This document shows, in pieces, positions 1 through 10,978 of a stretch of 64,000 bases of DNA; within the stretch, counting starts at the first letter, position 1, and each line of letters begins with the position of its first letter. The position numbers and the translations under genes are program-made. Origin of the DNA: Todiramphus chloris collaris (Eukaryota; Chordata; Aves; Coraciiformes; Alcedinidae); assembly GCA_025345505.1 (NCBI GenBank), contig JANVCC010000010.1:45085738-45149737 (forward strand). Reading direction: 5' to 3'. The notes under the pieces are model-generated. The model ran no database searches. It saw nothing but the letters and a program-made list of their open reading frames with translations, and was not told the DNA's origin.

Positions 1-255
1 GCGTTATTTCATCGTAGGTGCAGAACTTGGCATTTATAGCCCAGTGCTCTAATACCTCTAGATCCCTCTGCAAGGCATCTTGTTCCCCAAGAGAGTCTAC
101 AGTACTGCCCAGTTAATTATCATCAGCAAACTTGGTAATGGTGAATTCATCTCTTGCATCAAGATTGTTGATAAATATATTGAACAGAACTGTCCCTAGT
201 ATGGAACCCTGAGGAAAAGCACTGGTGACTGCTGGTGATGTCATACTTCTACAGA
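1..255 (-). mobile_element. CR1 LINE fragment, reverse transcriptase part, running off the left edge
   Basis: Read on the minus strand, this stretch encodes a degraded CR1 reverse-transcriptase palm: a [19 protein letters not shown]-like segment followed by KFADD, the YxDD-type active site of the family (minus-strand codons around 130-145). A stop follows soon after FADD. The fragment continues beyond the left edge, so its 3' end is not seen. The right boundary near 255 is where similarity to CR1 stops and is approximate. The copy lies in the opposite orientation to the CR1 that begins near 425, so the two are separate insertions. Confidence 0.85.
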
Positions 256-337
256 GTGGTTAGGAGTTGTTAAGATGAGCAAACAACTTGATGTTATGAC
301 TTAAAATCTTAGTTATTAACTGCAGGGAATATATATT

Positions 338-360
338 TAAATAAATAAATAAATAAATAA
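338..360. repeat. (AAAT)n microsatellite
   Basis: About six units of AAAT sit in the short spacer between two CR1 copies. It may be a remnant of an A-rich tail or simple slippage. Confidence 0.9.
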
Positions 361-424
361 TGTTGCTTGGGATACCCAAAACAGTGTGAAGTAAACAAAA
401 AGGAAGCAGATTTTTTTCTACCCA

Positions 425-1737
425 AGAGGGGATGAAGAATGTGTTGAAAGCTTATGGGTAACAATTAAAGGTCATGCAAATATAGGTGAAACTGTTGTGG
501 ATGTCTACTATAGACCACCAAACCAGGAAGAAGATATCAATGAGGCCTTCTACGGACAGCTGGAAGTAGCCTCAAGATCACATGCTCTGGTGATCATGGG
601 TGACTTCAAGCACCCTGATATTTGTTGTAAAGTCCACAAAGCTAAGCATACTCGATCTAGAAGGCTCTTGCAGTGCATTGGTGATAACTTTCTGGTACAG
701 ATGGTGGAAGAGCCAACAAGGAAAGGTGTGCTGTTGGACCTTGTATTAATGAACAAAGAAGGTCGACCTTGTTGGGTATATGAAGGCTGGGGGAAGCCTT
801 GATGATAGTGATCACGACATGGTAGAGTTTCATATCGTATGAGAAAGAAGCAGGGCAATAAGTAGCATTGCAACCCTGGACTTCAGGAGGGCTAACTTTG
901 TCCTCTTCAAAGACCTACTTGGAGGAATGTCTTGGGCTAAGACTCTAGAAGGTAAGGGGGCCCAAGAGAGCTGGTTAATATTCAAACATCACTTCCTCCA
1001 AGCTCAAGATGGGTGCATTTCTTTGAGTAAAAAAGCAAGCAGAGGAGGCAGGAGACCAGCACGGATAACCAAGGAGGTGCTGGACAAGCTCATGTGGAAG
1101 AAAGAACTTCACAGTATGTTGAGAAGGGGACTGGTCACTTGGGAGAATTAGAGGAACATTATCAGGGTGTGTAGGGATGCAACAAGGAAGGCCAAGGCCC
1201 TGTTGGAATTAACTCTGGCAAAGGAAGTAAAAGAGAACAAGAAGGGCTTCTTCAAATAACTCAATGGTAAAAGGAAGACTAGGGAAAATGTGGGCCTGCT
1301 GCTTGATGAGGTGGGAGCCCTGGTAACAGAAGATGGTTGTGAGGAAAGGCTCAGACACCTGGAACTGTTTAACTTGGAGAAGAGAAGACTGAGAGGGGAT
1401 CTGATTAAGTTTGCAAATATCTGAAGGGTGTGTGTCAAGTAGAAGGGGACAGTCTTTTTTTCGTGGTGCCCTGTGGTAGGATGAGCAGCAATGAACACAA
1501 ACTGGAACACATGAAGTTCCACCTCAACATGAGAAAAACTCCACAACCTGGCTGCTCAGGGAGGTTGTAGAGTCTCCTTCTCTAGAGACTTTCAAAACCC
1601 ACCTGGACACTTTCCTGTGTGGCCTACTGTAGCTAATCCTGCTCTGGCAGGGGGGTTGGACTTGGTGATCACCAGGGGTGCCTTCCAACCTCTACCATTC
1701 TATGACTTTATGATTCTATGATTGTATGATTCTTTTT
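425..1737 (+). mobile_element. CR1 LINE, 5' truncated and internally deleted, with 3' tail
   Basis: The element starts inside the ORF2 endonuclease domain. A reading frame at 497-802 gives VYYRPPNQEEDINEAFYGQL, an altered GDFN motif (GDFK) and the EPTRKGVLLDLVL segment characteristic of CR1 endonucleases. A further frame at 927-1151 covers the endonuclease-RT linker. Near 1335-1345 the sequence jumps from the linker (GALVTED) straight to the C-terminal end ([20 protein letters not shown]), so essentially the whole RT domain of about 1 kb is missing. The 3' UTR follows, ending in ATTCTATGA-type octamers at about 1697-1735. Stops and frame changes mark it as an old, dead copy. Confidence 0.9.
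497..802 (+). pseudogene. CR1 ORF2 endonuclease (EEP family) remnant
   Basis: About 100 codons remain open and match the C-terminal half of the exonuclease-endonuclease-phosphatase fold used by CR1 to nick target DNA: YYRPP, then a GDF motif, then the DNFLVQMVEEPTRKGVLLDLVL block. The final SDH-containing part lies just beyond, out of frame (a GATCACGACATG stretch near 810-822). The asparagine normally following GDF is lysine here, which would harm catalysis. The N-terminal part with the catalytic glutamate is missing through 5' truncation. This is a fossil of a mobile-element gene, not a host gene. Confidence 0.8.
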
Positions 1738-1812
1738 GACCAGGGAAGTTAGACCAGGTGACCTTCAAATGTACCTTCCCACCTCAACTATTCTGTAATT
1801 CTGTGATTCTAT
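1738..1812 (+). mobile_element. Second, short CR1 3' tail abutting the preceding copy
   Basis: Immediately after the octamer tail of the CR1 ending near 1737 comes a second CR1 3' UTR end: a GACCAGGTGACCTTCAAATG-like block, CTTCCCACCTCAACTATTC, and octamers of the ATTCTGTG type. One element therefore sits at the 3' end of another in the same orientation. The short second tail is either a severely 5'-truncated independent insertion or the remainder of an older element into which the first one landed. Confidence 0.75.
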
Positions 1813-2134
1813 TTTACTGTATTATGTAGGAGTTCCACTCAAGAATTCTGCTTCATTTGAATACATGGAAAAAATTATGGTCTTCATGAAGCTGAAGAAG
1901 AAGGTGCAGCAACACACAGAGTAAAAACTTGAAAACACTGAACTTATTGGCCATTTCAAGATTTACCCAGATATTTAGCATATTGTGCCCAGTCCCTTTA
2001 ATCTTTCAGCATTGTAGAGGCCGTCCGAAACAAAGTAAGAAGGAAACAAACACCCAGACTGTGAAGGGTGGTGACACAGAACTGGCAGACCCAATAATAC
2101 AAAAAAACCCCAAACAATCAAAAGTTTAGGGGGG

Positions 2135-2174
2135 AAAAAAAAAAAAAAATTAAAAAAAAAATATATATATATAT
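2135..2174. repeat. A-tract followed by (TA)n
   Basis: A poly-A run interrupted by TT, then about seven TA dinucleotides. No retroposed sequence is recognisable upstream that would make it a poly-A tail. Confidence 0.85.
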
Positions 2175-5100
2175 CTTGCCCCAATCTTAAAAAATCACTA
2201 TTGAGTATGTTTTTCCATTTTTATATAAGTGATTGTGTTTGGGCCTTGTTTAACTAGATCTAATAAATTATATACATGGTTCTTAGAGATCCTTACTGAT
2301 TTACTATTTTGACTAGTGTTGTAACAGGTGTTTCAATGGCAAGGGAAGCTTCAAAGCTCTAAGTGATTTCAATCTCCCTGTTTGGCTGAAAAGCTGCTTT
2401 TCCTCTATGAGGCACATACCCAAGCATCATGACCTTCTCTGAAAGTGAGCAGAGATCTCATTTTTCCTCCACTGACACTTTTTGACAGGCTGTAAGGGAG
2501 ATTTACAAAGAGTGCAAGGCAGTTTTAAGGTGAGGTTAAATGTTATAGCTGTGGTAAGCTAAGGGTTTACTGCAGTAAACAGGAGGAAACCCTTCCTTCC
2601 ACCCCATTCCTCAAACAGCCTCAGTCTCCCAGATCTTTGCTCAATGTGACTCAAGTCTCAGATTCATGAGGTCCATAGCTGATACAATTCAAGTTACTAA
2701 GCTACTAGAAAACTATGCATTTTTTTCTGCTGAGTTATGTTTTCATCAGGCTTATGCTGAGAGTGGCTCGTCAAGGGGTTTTGCAAGCTCCAGAGGCAAA
2801 GCTGCTGAAAAGCCTTTCCAGAAGAGGGAATGACAGCGTAACATACCTTCAGTGTTGGCAAATGCTCAAGTGTCTCTGCTGTTGCATCATATTCATGCAC
2901 ACCCTCACTGCCTACAAGGAACAATAGTTAAACACAATATATGGTGGTTAACATGGACTACAGTAAGGAGAGTATCAGCGTGTACGTAGGAGGAAGTGCA
3001 GGAGGACTAAATCAACTACTGAGCAAGGAAGATCAGATATAGGAGTGATATTTCAGTCATTTCAAAGCACTAAAAATCATCCCTACATTTCAGAGACTGC
3101 ACTATAATAATTGCAACAGAACTATTCCTTCTCTTGGGAATACAGAAAAGAGACCAAAATACTTTTCTTTAAATATTTTAGGAGTCTGATTTTTTTTTTT
3201 TTTAATCTGTTCACTTTGGCAATGTCTGTTTTCCTCATGGGTTCATACCCCAAAGAATAGATAACACAGCTTATTTACCCTTTCCAATCCTACCCTCTAC
3301 ATGAACAAATAGGTGGAGAAAGCATACTGGTCCTTGTATTTCTTAAAAAAATAAAACCCTTATAAAGTTCAACCTCTGAAATTTGAGTTTATTTCACTTT
3401 TATCATACAGTACCAGAAAAGTTCAACCTGACAAATGAAAGTTGACAAAAAGGATAAGAGGAAGTACTGGAGAATGGAGGAAACACTGGAGAAAGGAGGT
3501 AAAAGTTTGCAAAATCTGAAAAACTATAGAGAGTTGAAAAGTGTTGCTAATCTTCAGCAACAGTTGGAAGAGCAAAGCAAAAACAGTTTTATGTTCAAAT
3601 AAATAACCTGCCTTTCAAAGCCTTATTAATAAACACTGTTTAAGATAGGAACTTCACACTGATGGACATGTAGGGGCAAATAAGGGGCAGTATTTAAATA
3701 TACTGAGCCTGATTCCACCCTTATTTATTCCATTGGATTCAATGTACTGACTTCCAGCAGTGCAACAAACAGGTAAACTGGATATTAAATGACATTCAGA
3801 ACAAGATATATTACTATAATTTCTTCAGGAATATTTTTTATCTCTCTGTGTGAGACAGCAATTGTAATGACTGCATTAAGATAGAAAAGCATTACTGAAG
3901 CTCTCCAAACAAACCAAATTTTTAACTGCACCTGAAAAAACCTACTGCAGAAAACCCTATATATTTATTGGCAACTTCTCTTCAGTCCAACCCTGGATGT
4001 TTCCAGATAACTCAGAAATATATAGTAGAAAGAAAAAGGATAAGAAGGGATATAAGGGTATAACATTCTTATTTTCTGAGGCATATTTGCCTTCTACTGC
4101 TTAGAAAGGAGGTAGAAGATTTAAATCTACAACAAGAAACTTCAGTTAAAATAATTATTGAACCATATGGTTTACAAGTCTTCAAGTTTTCTTACACTAA
4201 ATTTAGGGCTTTCCAGAAAGGCAATAGGGGCAATTATTACATGTTTTCAGATGTGGTTTCATATCACATGGGGGGTGGGGTATGTGACAGGGGACACTAA
4301 CAAAAAACACAAATCTTTGGAAGCTTATCAAAACTAAGTGCTTTTCTTTAAACTATAGTGAACCAAGGTGAGTTACAGAAAAGAGGAATTCAGATCCATG
4401 TTTAGAAAATTGTATTAAAATATATAGTAAAAAAATATATAGATATAAATATATAAAAATATATAATCTGTAATATATTACCCTGAAGGGTAATATTAAT
4501 ATTCATTCTTTTAATCATGGACTTCTCAATATTTTTTGTAAACTACATACCTTTCAGCAGGAGTACCAGCTACTTTGAACTGTAAACTTTGTCTATCAGA
4601 AGAACATAAGTAGCCAGCAATTTGTTATTACTTGATCTGAGTTCTCTTAAGAGTTAAGGACAGAGTAAACCAGGAGAAGTGAATCCTGGTACTTATTTTT
4701 TCTTTTTTCTTTTTTTTTTTTTTTTTTTAAATGAAAACATGAACACATTATCTACTCAGTTGCTTACATACCAGTGTTAACTAAAATTTCAGACATTCTG
4801 CATAACTGAAATATGGAGCTGAAAGGTACAACACAAGACTTGTAACTGTAGCTACGCAGGGTATCCCATGGTTTAAGAAGATGGATCACAGTTTAAGAAT
4901 GTATTGAAGCATTTCAACCAAAATAAAACATCTTTGTAAAATTGAACTAGATTTGTATGTTCTTTCCACTGTCTTTCTTGATGTGCTTTACAATAATCAG
5001 ATATGATTCTCAGAGGAAAATATCTTTTCACTCTTTTTAAGTCAAAATTGTGAAATTGTGTGTGAAAACAAAGATTTGCTGAATGTCATTACATCTACTT

Positions 5101-8100
5101 AAGTCTTAACAGAATTACTGCATAATCAAATGTGTTGTCTAACTAATGATTTGTGTAAAAGATACACTTGAAACAACAGAATACACTTCATAAATGCTGT
5201 AAATAGTGGCAAGTCATTCCTGAAACCTAGAAGGACAGTAGTTACCTGTTAGATTTCAAAGAACAGATTTATCTTTTTTTTTTTTTTTTTCCCAGTAGAT
5301 ATTTATACCCACTGTATAGAATTAGGATAGTTACCACAAATATATTCACCAGTATAAAACAAGTAAGAATGACAAAGAATATAACACAAGTAAGAAGGTG
5401 CTTTTTCTTGCACCAAGTTCTACATAGCTCTTTACCAAGTTCTACCAAGTTCTTTACCTTATAGAGGCTCACTCTGGGAGAAGTATAAACCCTGACCTCA
5501 AACAGCTGTGAAGTAAGCACAGGGGAAAACCAAATGCATTGAAGAAAACTGTCAAAATTGATCTTTCGATTTTATGATTTGTCTAGCACAGCAGAACAGA
5601 AAGGAGTGGAACCTAAGAAGATATCAAGGAAGGAATACAGTGAACACTTACACTTACTTGCTCAAGCAAAGTAGAGCACAGGAGATAAATGGTTTTGTCT
5701 AAGGACTGCTGAAGAATGTAAAGAAGGCAGGTCAGTTTGGTGTAATGCTATAAATTCCTGTGGAAAATTAACTGGTTTGGGGTTTTTTTTCCCCTCTTTT
5801 TTTTTTTTCCTTTTTTTTTTTTCTTTTCTCTTTTTAAGGACATTGTTATCATAGGAAAGAAGAAAGAATAGCAAAATAAAAGTGGAACATGAATATGAGT
5901 GGAACCAGGGCAGGCAGAAGACTACACTTTAAAGAGGATGCATTTAACACCATAATAAACAATTTGAGCTTGATTTTTTTTTCCTTCCCAGAACTGTTTG
6001 ATCTGTTTATGCTATACTACATTTTGCAATACAGTTATTTACACAAACAGCCTAAAAGGATTTCAGAAGGCAGCAGAAATTTCCAGGTGAAAATGGCATA
6101 ATATGTGGGCACACCATAGATCTCTATCAAGAGAAGGAGGCGTGCACAGCATGATAGATAAAAAGAAAAATAACAATGTGAAGGTAAAGGTAGAACATAA
6201 AAACATTAATCTTCATTTTCTGTTGTTCAATATTACCCTTCCATTTAATTTTTTTTTGTTTAATGTGTTTTGTTTAATCTTACTTTGAAGAAAAGATAAT
6301 CAACTATATTGTTACGTTGCTATTGGTTACTCCCCAATGTCATATATTAGAAACAATTATATTTAATTAGCTAGTGTTTTAAGTAACATAACATTTAAAG
6401 GAAATGTACAATTGGACCCAAAAGAGACAAAATGGATCCATAAAAGTTAGGTTTTCATACCAGCAACCTACAATAAGAAATACCCATACTGTGGCATTCA
6501 TAAGTGATTGCACAAAATGCTGAAATATCCATGGGTACCCAGAAGCATTTTAAGAGGGCTCTATATATTTAAACAAGAAGCCTTGGAGATTGGGGAAAAC
6601 ACATCTAGTGTGCATACTTCCTTTGAAAAACAGCTTGCTGATGGTAGGAGCCTCTAGGGAGAGTTTAATGAAAGCCTCTTTGCCCCAGTCATTCTGAGGT
6701 CCATAGAAAAGGAAGTACTTTAACAGAGTTCATTGGAAATGAGACAGAATCAATTGCTCTTCTTTTTCCTTCAGCCTTTCCAAGACTGTAGAGGACAGGA
6801 ACTTTCAGGGGTTGCATACAGGAACAACATATACTGCCTTAAATTATTATTAATGCCTTTAAAATATTATATTCCATAAACAGAGGAAGTTAAACACACT
6901 AGAGAATACTCTTATCTCAGACTTACTGATTTTAACCCTTATGGGCTTCTGAAATCTCATTCTTCCACTATCTTTGTTGCCTATTACTATCTTTGCATTT
7001 TCTTTCAGTAGTACATTAAAAAACATGACAAACATCTGCCACTTGTGACTAAATATCCAGTTCTGTATATCCACTGCACTATCAAGTGCATAATACTGAA
7101 GCTCATACATCATTTTTTTCTTGGTAGCATGACAGCAGTACAGCAAGTGCACTGGACAAGAAGCTACAGGTAAGATTTTTTTTTTTTTTTTTTTTTTCAG
7201 GGCTTAACTCTTGCTTAGCCCTGCAGCTGTCTTTTTGTGATCAAGCCTCAAGATTGTTCTCAGGTTCAGTGCCAATTCACAAATGAAACAAAGCCAGGAC
7301 TTTAACTTGTATGTGGCAGGGCTTTCTCTGTATCTGCAGCAACTCCCGCGCTTGGAATCGTTCAAAAATGTCTGGCTTTGCCATTTAGAGATTTTGCATT
7401 TTTAGGTCAGCCTACCTCACAAGCTACAGACATACACTAAGCATTTCAGATCAGGAGACAGCTGCTGTGACTACTATTTAAACAGAAAAGTTTAAAAGAC
7501 ATGAAATTCTTCCTTACAGATTTTGTCTTTAAAACCCCAGTTGTAGTATATAATCCTTGTGCTTTACTAAGAAGCTCCTGGAGTCTGGCAGTACAGATAC
7601 AATAACAGCCTTCTGTTACATGTCTAACATCAGAGATTTTGAGAATTAAATATCCTAACTCCCCAAACGAAAGGGTGAAACATCATACCAAACAAGAAAA
7701 TATCTAACTTGATGACTAATTTGTAGCACCTTAAAAGGAGTTATGCCTATACCCAGGTTTGGAAAATATTCTGAAAAATACTCACCTATAACAAATTAAA
7801 AATCAGAAATATGATTTTTCTATCCATTATTCATTGTTTCATAAAAACAAAATACTCTGGACAGTCAGCATGAACTTATGGCAATGTTATATGCAGCACA
7901 ATGGACTTGTGGTTTTTGTTTTTCTTTAAAGGTTAGAGATTGCTTTTTGCCTGGGGGGATTGCTGACAAAGCACTTGGCAGTAGATACAACACATCTACA
8001 GTAAGTAGATCAGAGTATTTTACCTGCAAACATGCTGCAATAAAGTGCCATCATTCAATCAATACAGATTACTTAGTTAACGTATTTCTTAATGTATCTG

Positions 8101-9325
8101 GATTACAAGCTCATTAGAACATTACCTGATAAATAGTGTAGGTAATGAATTGAGAGAGTTACTACCTACCTTCAGGAAGAACCTGCCCGATAACAATAAT
8201 CCATTAGAAAAACTGGCAGTATCCTCTGATCTATTGCCTGCAAAGCTATGACTTGATGGAGAGTTTCATTCCCTCTGCTCAGCACTCCAGAAGAAAATCA
8301 GCACAATTTAAATATTTCTCAGGATGTGACAGCTCTCTAGATCCCTGGTTGCATTCTGTTCCCAGGGGTTGACAATCTGGTGTTCCACTGTGCACAGAGC
8401 AGTGAAGATGAATTGAAAAAGCTTGAGATAAATTAGGGATGGCTAAGTTAAAATTGTCTCTGCTCCCGAGTCTCTCATCTGCAGTCTGCAAGCCTATTTT
8501 GCTGTGAAAAAGCTAGATGGCAGGCTGCCTCAGTGAGTTCTTCTTAAGCGACAGGGAGCATTTTCAATGAAGAAAAATTCTCCCATTATCTAAGATAATG
8601 TGGCTGCAGCTAAATCTAGTCTTAAAAGTGTCTGCTAGCATGAAATTCATTCTCACTATTGTTTTCTTTCAATCCACAGGTTAAAAAAGGAAAAAAAAAT
8701 AATAGAAAGAAAAAACACGATCCTAGATATTTCTATCTGAAAGAAATACTCAAACTTTTAACGCTGATAAATGGCAACACATTTAATGATAAAACTGTCC
8801 AACAATCTTAAGTAGGGGAAAATTTCACTGTTCCCCAAACTTTACCTGCTTATACTCAAATTATACTTCCACTACCTGTTCTTTCATTCATGATTTCTTT
8901 GTGATTATATTCATTTTGAATATTCCAGGAGAGAACATGGCAGTATTTTCCCCTCATTGACAAAAAATGAACTGACAGCTAAGATTCTGAACAAGTAACA
9001 CATTTAGCCTTAGAAATCATCATAGAAAAAAAAAAAAAAAAAGTGACCTATGTTTTTCCATACCACTAAAAAGTTTTCTTAGAAAAATACAAAAATTTTG
9101 TAACACATTGTGGATCTTAAGTTATGAACCACTTCTCTGATTGCACTAGTTTACATAAAATATACAACTAATTTTTTTTAGATATCAGTTTAGTGCCAAA
9201 GCTGTTTGACAACGTCATTAATTTCAAGCTGTTGAGTAAAAAGTTTTCTATAGATAGCTTAAGTGCAGGAGATTATCATTACCCATAGTAGATGAAGTTT
9301 AATGTTTTATCCTCTCAAAAATTTG

Positions 9326-9369
9326 AAAAAAAAAAAAAAAAAAAAATTAAAAAAAAAAAAAAAAAAAAG
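9326..9369. repeat. Long A-tract
   Basis: More than 40 bases almost entirely A, broken once by TT. No processed pseudogene is recognisable immediately upstream, so I treat it as simple sequence. Confidence 0.85.
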
Positions 9370-9684
9370 AAGGAATAATTTCAGAGTCAGTGTCAGTCAT
9401 GGTCCCTAGTAAACAGGCATATTTGCAAATCCTTTCTTTACTTTAAACACATCTATATTTCTGAAGTCCTAGATACCTACCACCAATAACGTCCTCAGGT
9501 TTAAATTCTCAATATGGAAATTCAGACCCCCACTCTAAACTGTTAATAGAAATGCAGTTGAATACATGTAAATATAGTCTTAGTTGTATAGCATTCTAAG
9601 AATGGTAAATAAGAATACCATCAAGGAATAGATGTAGACCATGCTTTCATACTTTGGGACATGACTGCTGAGGTCTGTTTTGCT

Positions 9685-9712
9685 CCCCCTCCCTCCACCC
9701 CCACCCCCCCCC
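9685..9712 (-). repeat. C-rich tract, G-quadruplex motif on the minus strand
   Basis: Four C runs of 5, 3, 5 and 9 bases separated by 1, 4 and 1 bases. On the minus strand this is G9-T-G5-TGGA-G3-A-G5, which fits the standard G3+N1-7 quadruplex pattern with very short loops. It stands out in an otherwise AT-rich neighbourhood. Confidence 0.8.
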
Positions 9713-10489
9713 AAAAGTAAAACATACACTCACAGTAACAGACCTCTACCAGGTGAAGTGAAAATGTATGATCAATGTTAACTGATTTCCTTGGGGTTAT
9801 ATAATTAAAGCCACCAGCCCCACAGAGCCTCTGTGTTTCGTGCTGAAGGCATTGCATTCAGCCTAAAGCTTTTGAAAACAAGCTCCTTTGGCCTTTGTCT
9901 CAACAAACCACCTCTTGGAGGATATACCAGCACTCAACAAGACACAATTGTTCAGTAAGTGCAATACACACAAATCTGTCACCAAATAGCATATATTTGT
10001 AGAGGCATTAAAAAATTTCCCATGTTGCCTTTCTCTAGGATTATTTCTAGTGTTATGACATTCACACTTCTTAATTCTAAGAAAGACTGGAAGTGCCATT
10101 AATATTTGTACATTTTCCATGTAAACAGATCATCATATAACAATTACAAAAATAAGCTAAACAAAGAATCAGTAAAAAAGTATCAGTAAACTTAACTCAG
10201 AGACAGTTTTTGATATAATTTTATAATTTTGCAAATCAGAGAGAATACATGGGTCAGTATATGAATATTGTCTGAATTTAATCTTCATTAGTAAACAATT
10301 TGGTTACACCTTGTAAGGCATGTAAAACACAGTTTAACCTACAAAGATATTTTTGTAATGATGTTTTGCGTTCTGTTTAGAAGAGTTTCATGGTTAGTGA
10401 AAGGAAAAATGCTCAGCTTCTGTTGTGATTCTTGTGACAATTTTTTTCATTTATGCCACTATTTTTTACTTGTTTTCATTTTAAGTATT

Positions 10490-10978
10490 TGCCAGCAGGT
10501 TGAGGGAGGTGATCCCTCCCATATACTCAACACTGGTGAGGCCACAGATGAAGTTCTGTGTCCAGTTCCAGCCTCCTCAGTACAAGAGAGACATGGACAT
10601 ATTGGAGAAAGTCCAGTGAAGATGATAAAGGGACAGAAACATCTCTCCTATGAAGAAGTGCTGAGAACTGGGACTGTTTATCAGATGAAGATGGAGCTGG
10701 GCTCTTTTCAGTGGTGCCCAGTGACAGAAGCAGAGTAAATGGGCACAAACTGAAACTCAGGAAATTAATTCTGAATATCTGGAAACACTTTCTTACTGTG
10801 ATAGTGGCTGAGCACTGGCACAGGCTGTCCAGAGCAGCTGGTTCATCCTTGAAGATATTCAGAATCCAACAGAATGTGGTTCTGGACAACTGGCTCTAGT
10901 TGGACTTGTTTGATCTTGGGTGGTTGGATCAAGTGACTTCCAGAGGTCCCTCTCCACCTCAATCATGCTGTGATTTTC
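10490..10978 (+). mobile_element. Old CR1 LINE 3' fragment
   Basis: Begins with the CR1 segment encoding [17 protein letters not shown]-like residues (AGCAGGTTGAGGGAGGTGAT at the DNA level) and runs through the C-terminal RT-associated region ([13 protein letters not shown]-like), the GNxxKLKLRKLILNIWKHFLTVIV block and the 3' UTR (TGATCTTGGGTGGTTGGATC, CCTCTCCACCTCAATCATG). The terminal octamers are decayed. Numerous substitutions and several stops suggest a relatively old copy. A 126-codon frame beginning upstream at 10358 enters this fragment by chance and is not a gene. Confidence 0.88.

Larger units (their letters stand above)
1813..10489. other. AT-rich unique DNA, no gene recognised
   Basis: About 8.7 kb of AT-rich sequence in which I see no recognisable exon, RNA gene or CR1 piece. 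Open frames are short (under 130 codons), AT-driven and without family similarity that I can recognise. It holds many homopolymer and simple-sequence tracts, notably at 2135-2174 (A-tract plus TA repeat), 4417-4483 (AT repeats), 4695-4728, 5272-5292, 5781-5836 and 7176-7197 (T-tracts), 9025-9042 and 9326-9369 (A-tracts), and a C-rich tract near 9685-9712. Typical of intergenic or large-intron DNA. Confidence 0.7.

Noticed and set aside
7167-7200. Perfect-looking splice donor (CAG/GTAAGA) followed 30 bases later by a T22 tract and CAG/G acceptor.
   Set aside because: An intron of about 30 bases is too short for vertebrate splicing and neither side is a recognisable exon. Chance plus a T-tract explains it.
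9326-9369. Long A-tract as the poly-A tail of a processed pseudogene.
   Set aside because: No gene-like sequence precedes it, no polyadenylation-signal context stands out and no flanking duplication is visible.
9621-9857. Glycine-rich minus-strand frame.
   Set aside because: The glycine/valine run is the C-rich tract at 9685-9712 read on the other strand. No protein family.
10358-10738. 126-codon plus-strand frame as a possible host gene.
   Set aside because: Its second half is CR1 C-terminal sequence and its first half is T-rich chance sequence. No start context or exon structure.
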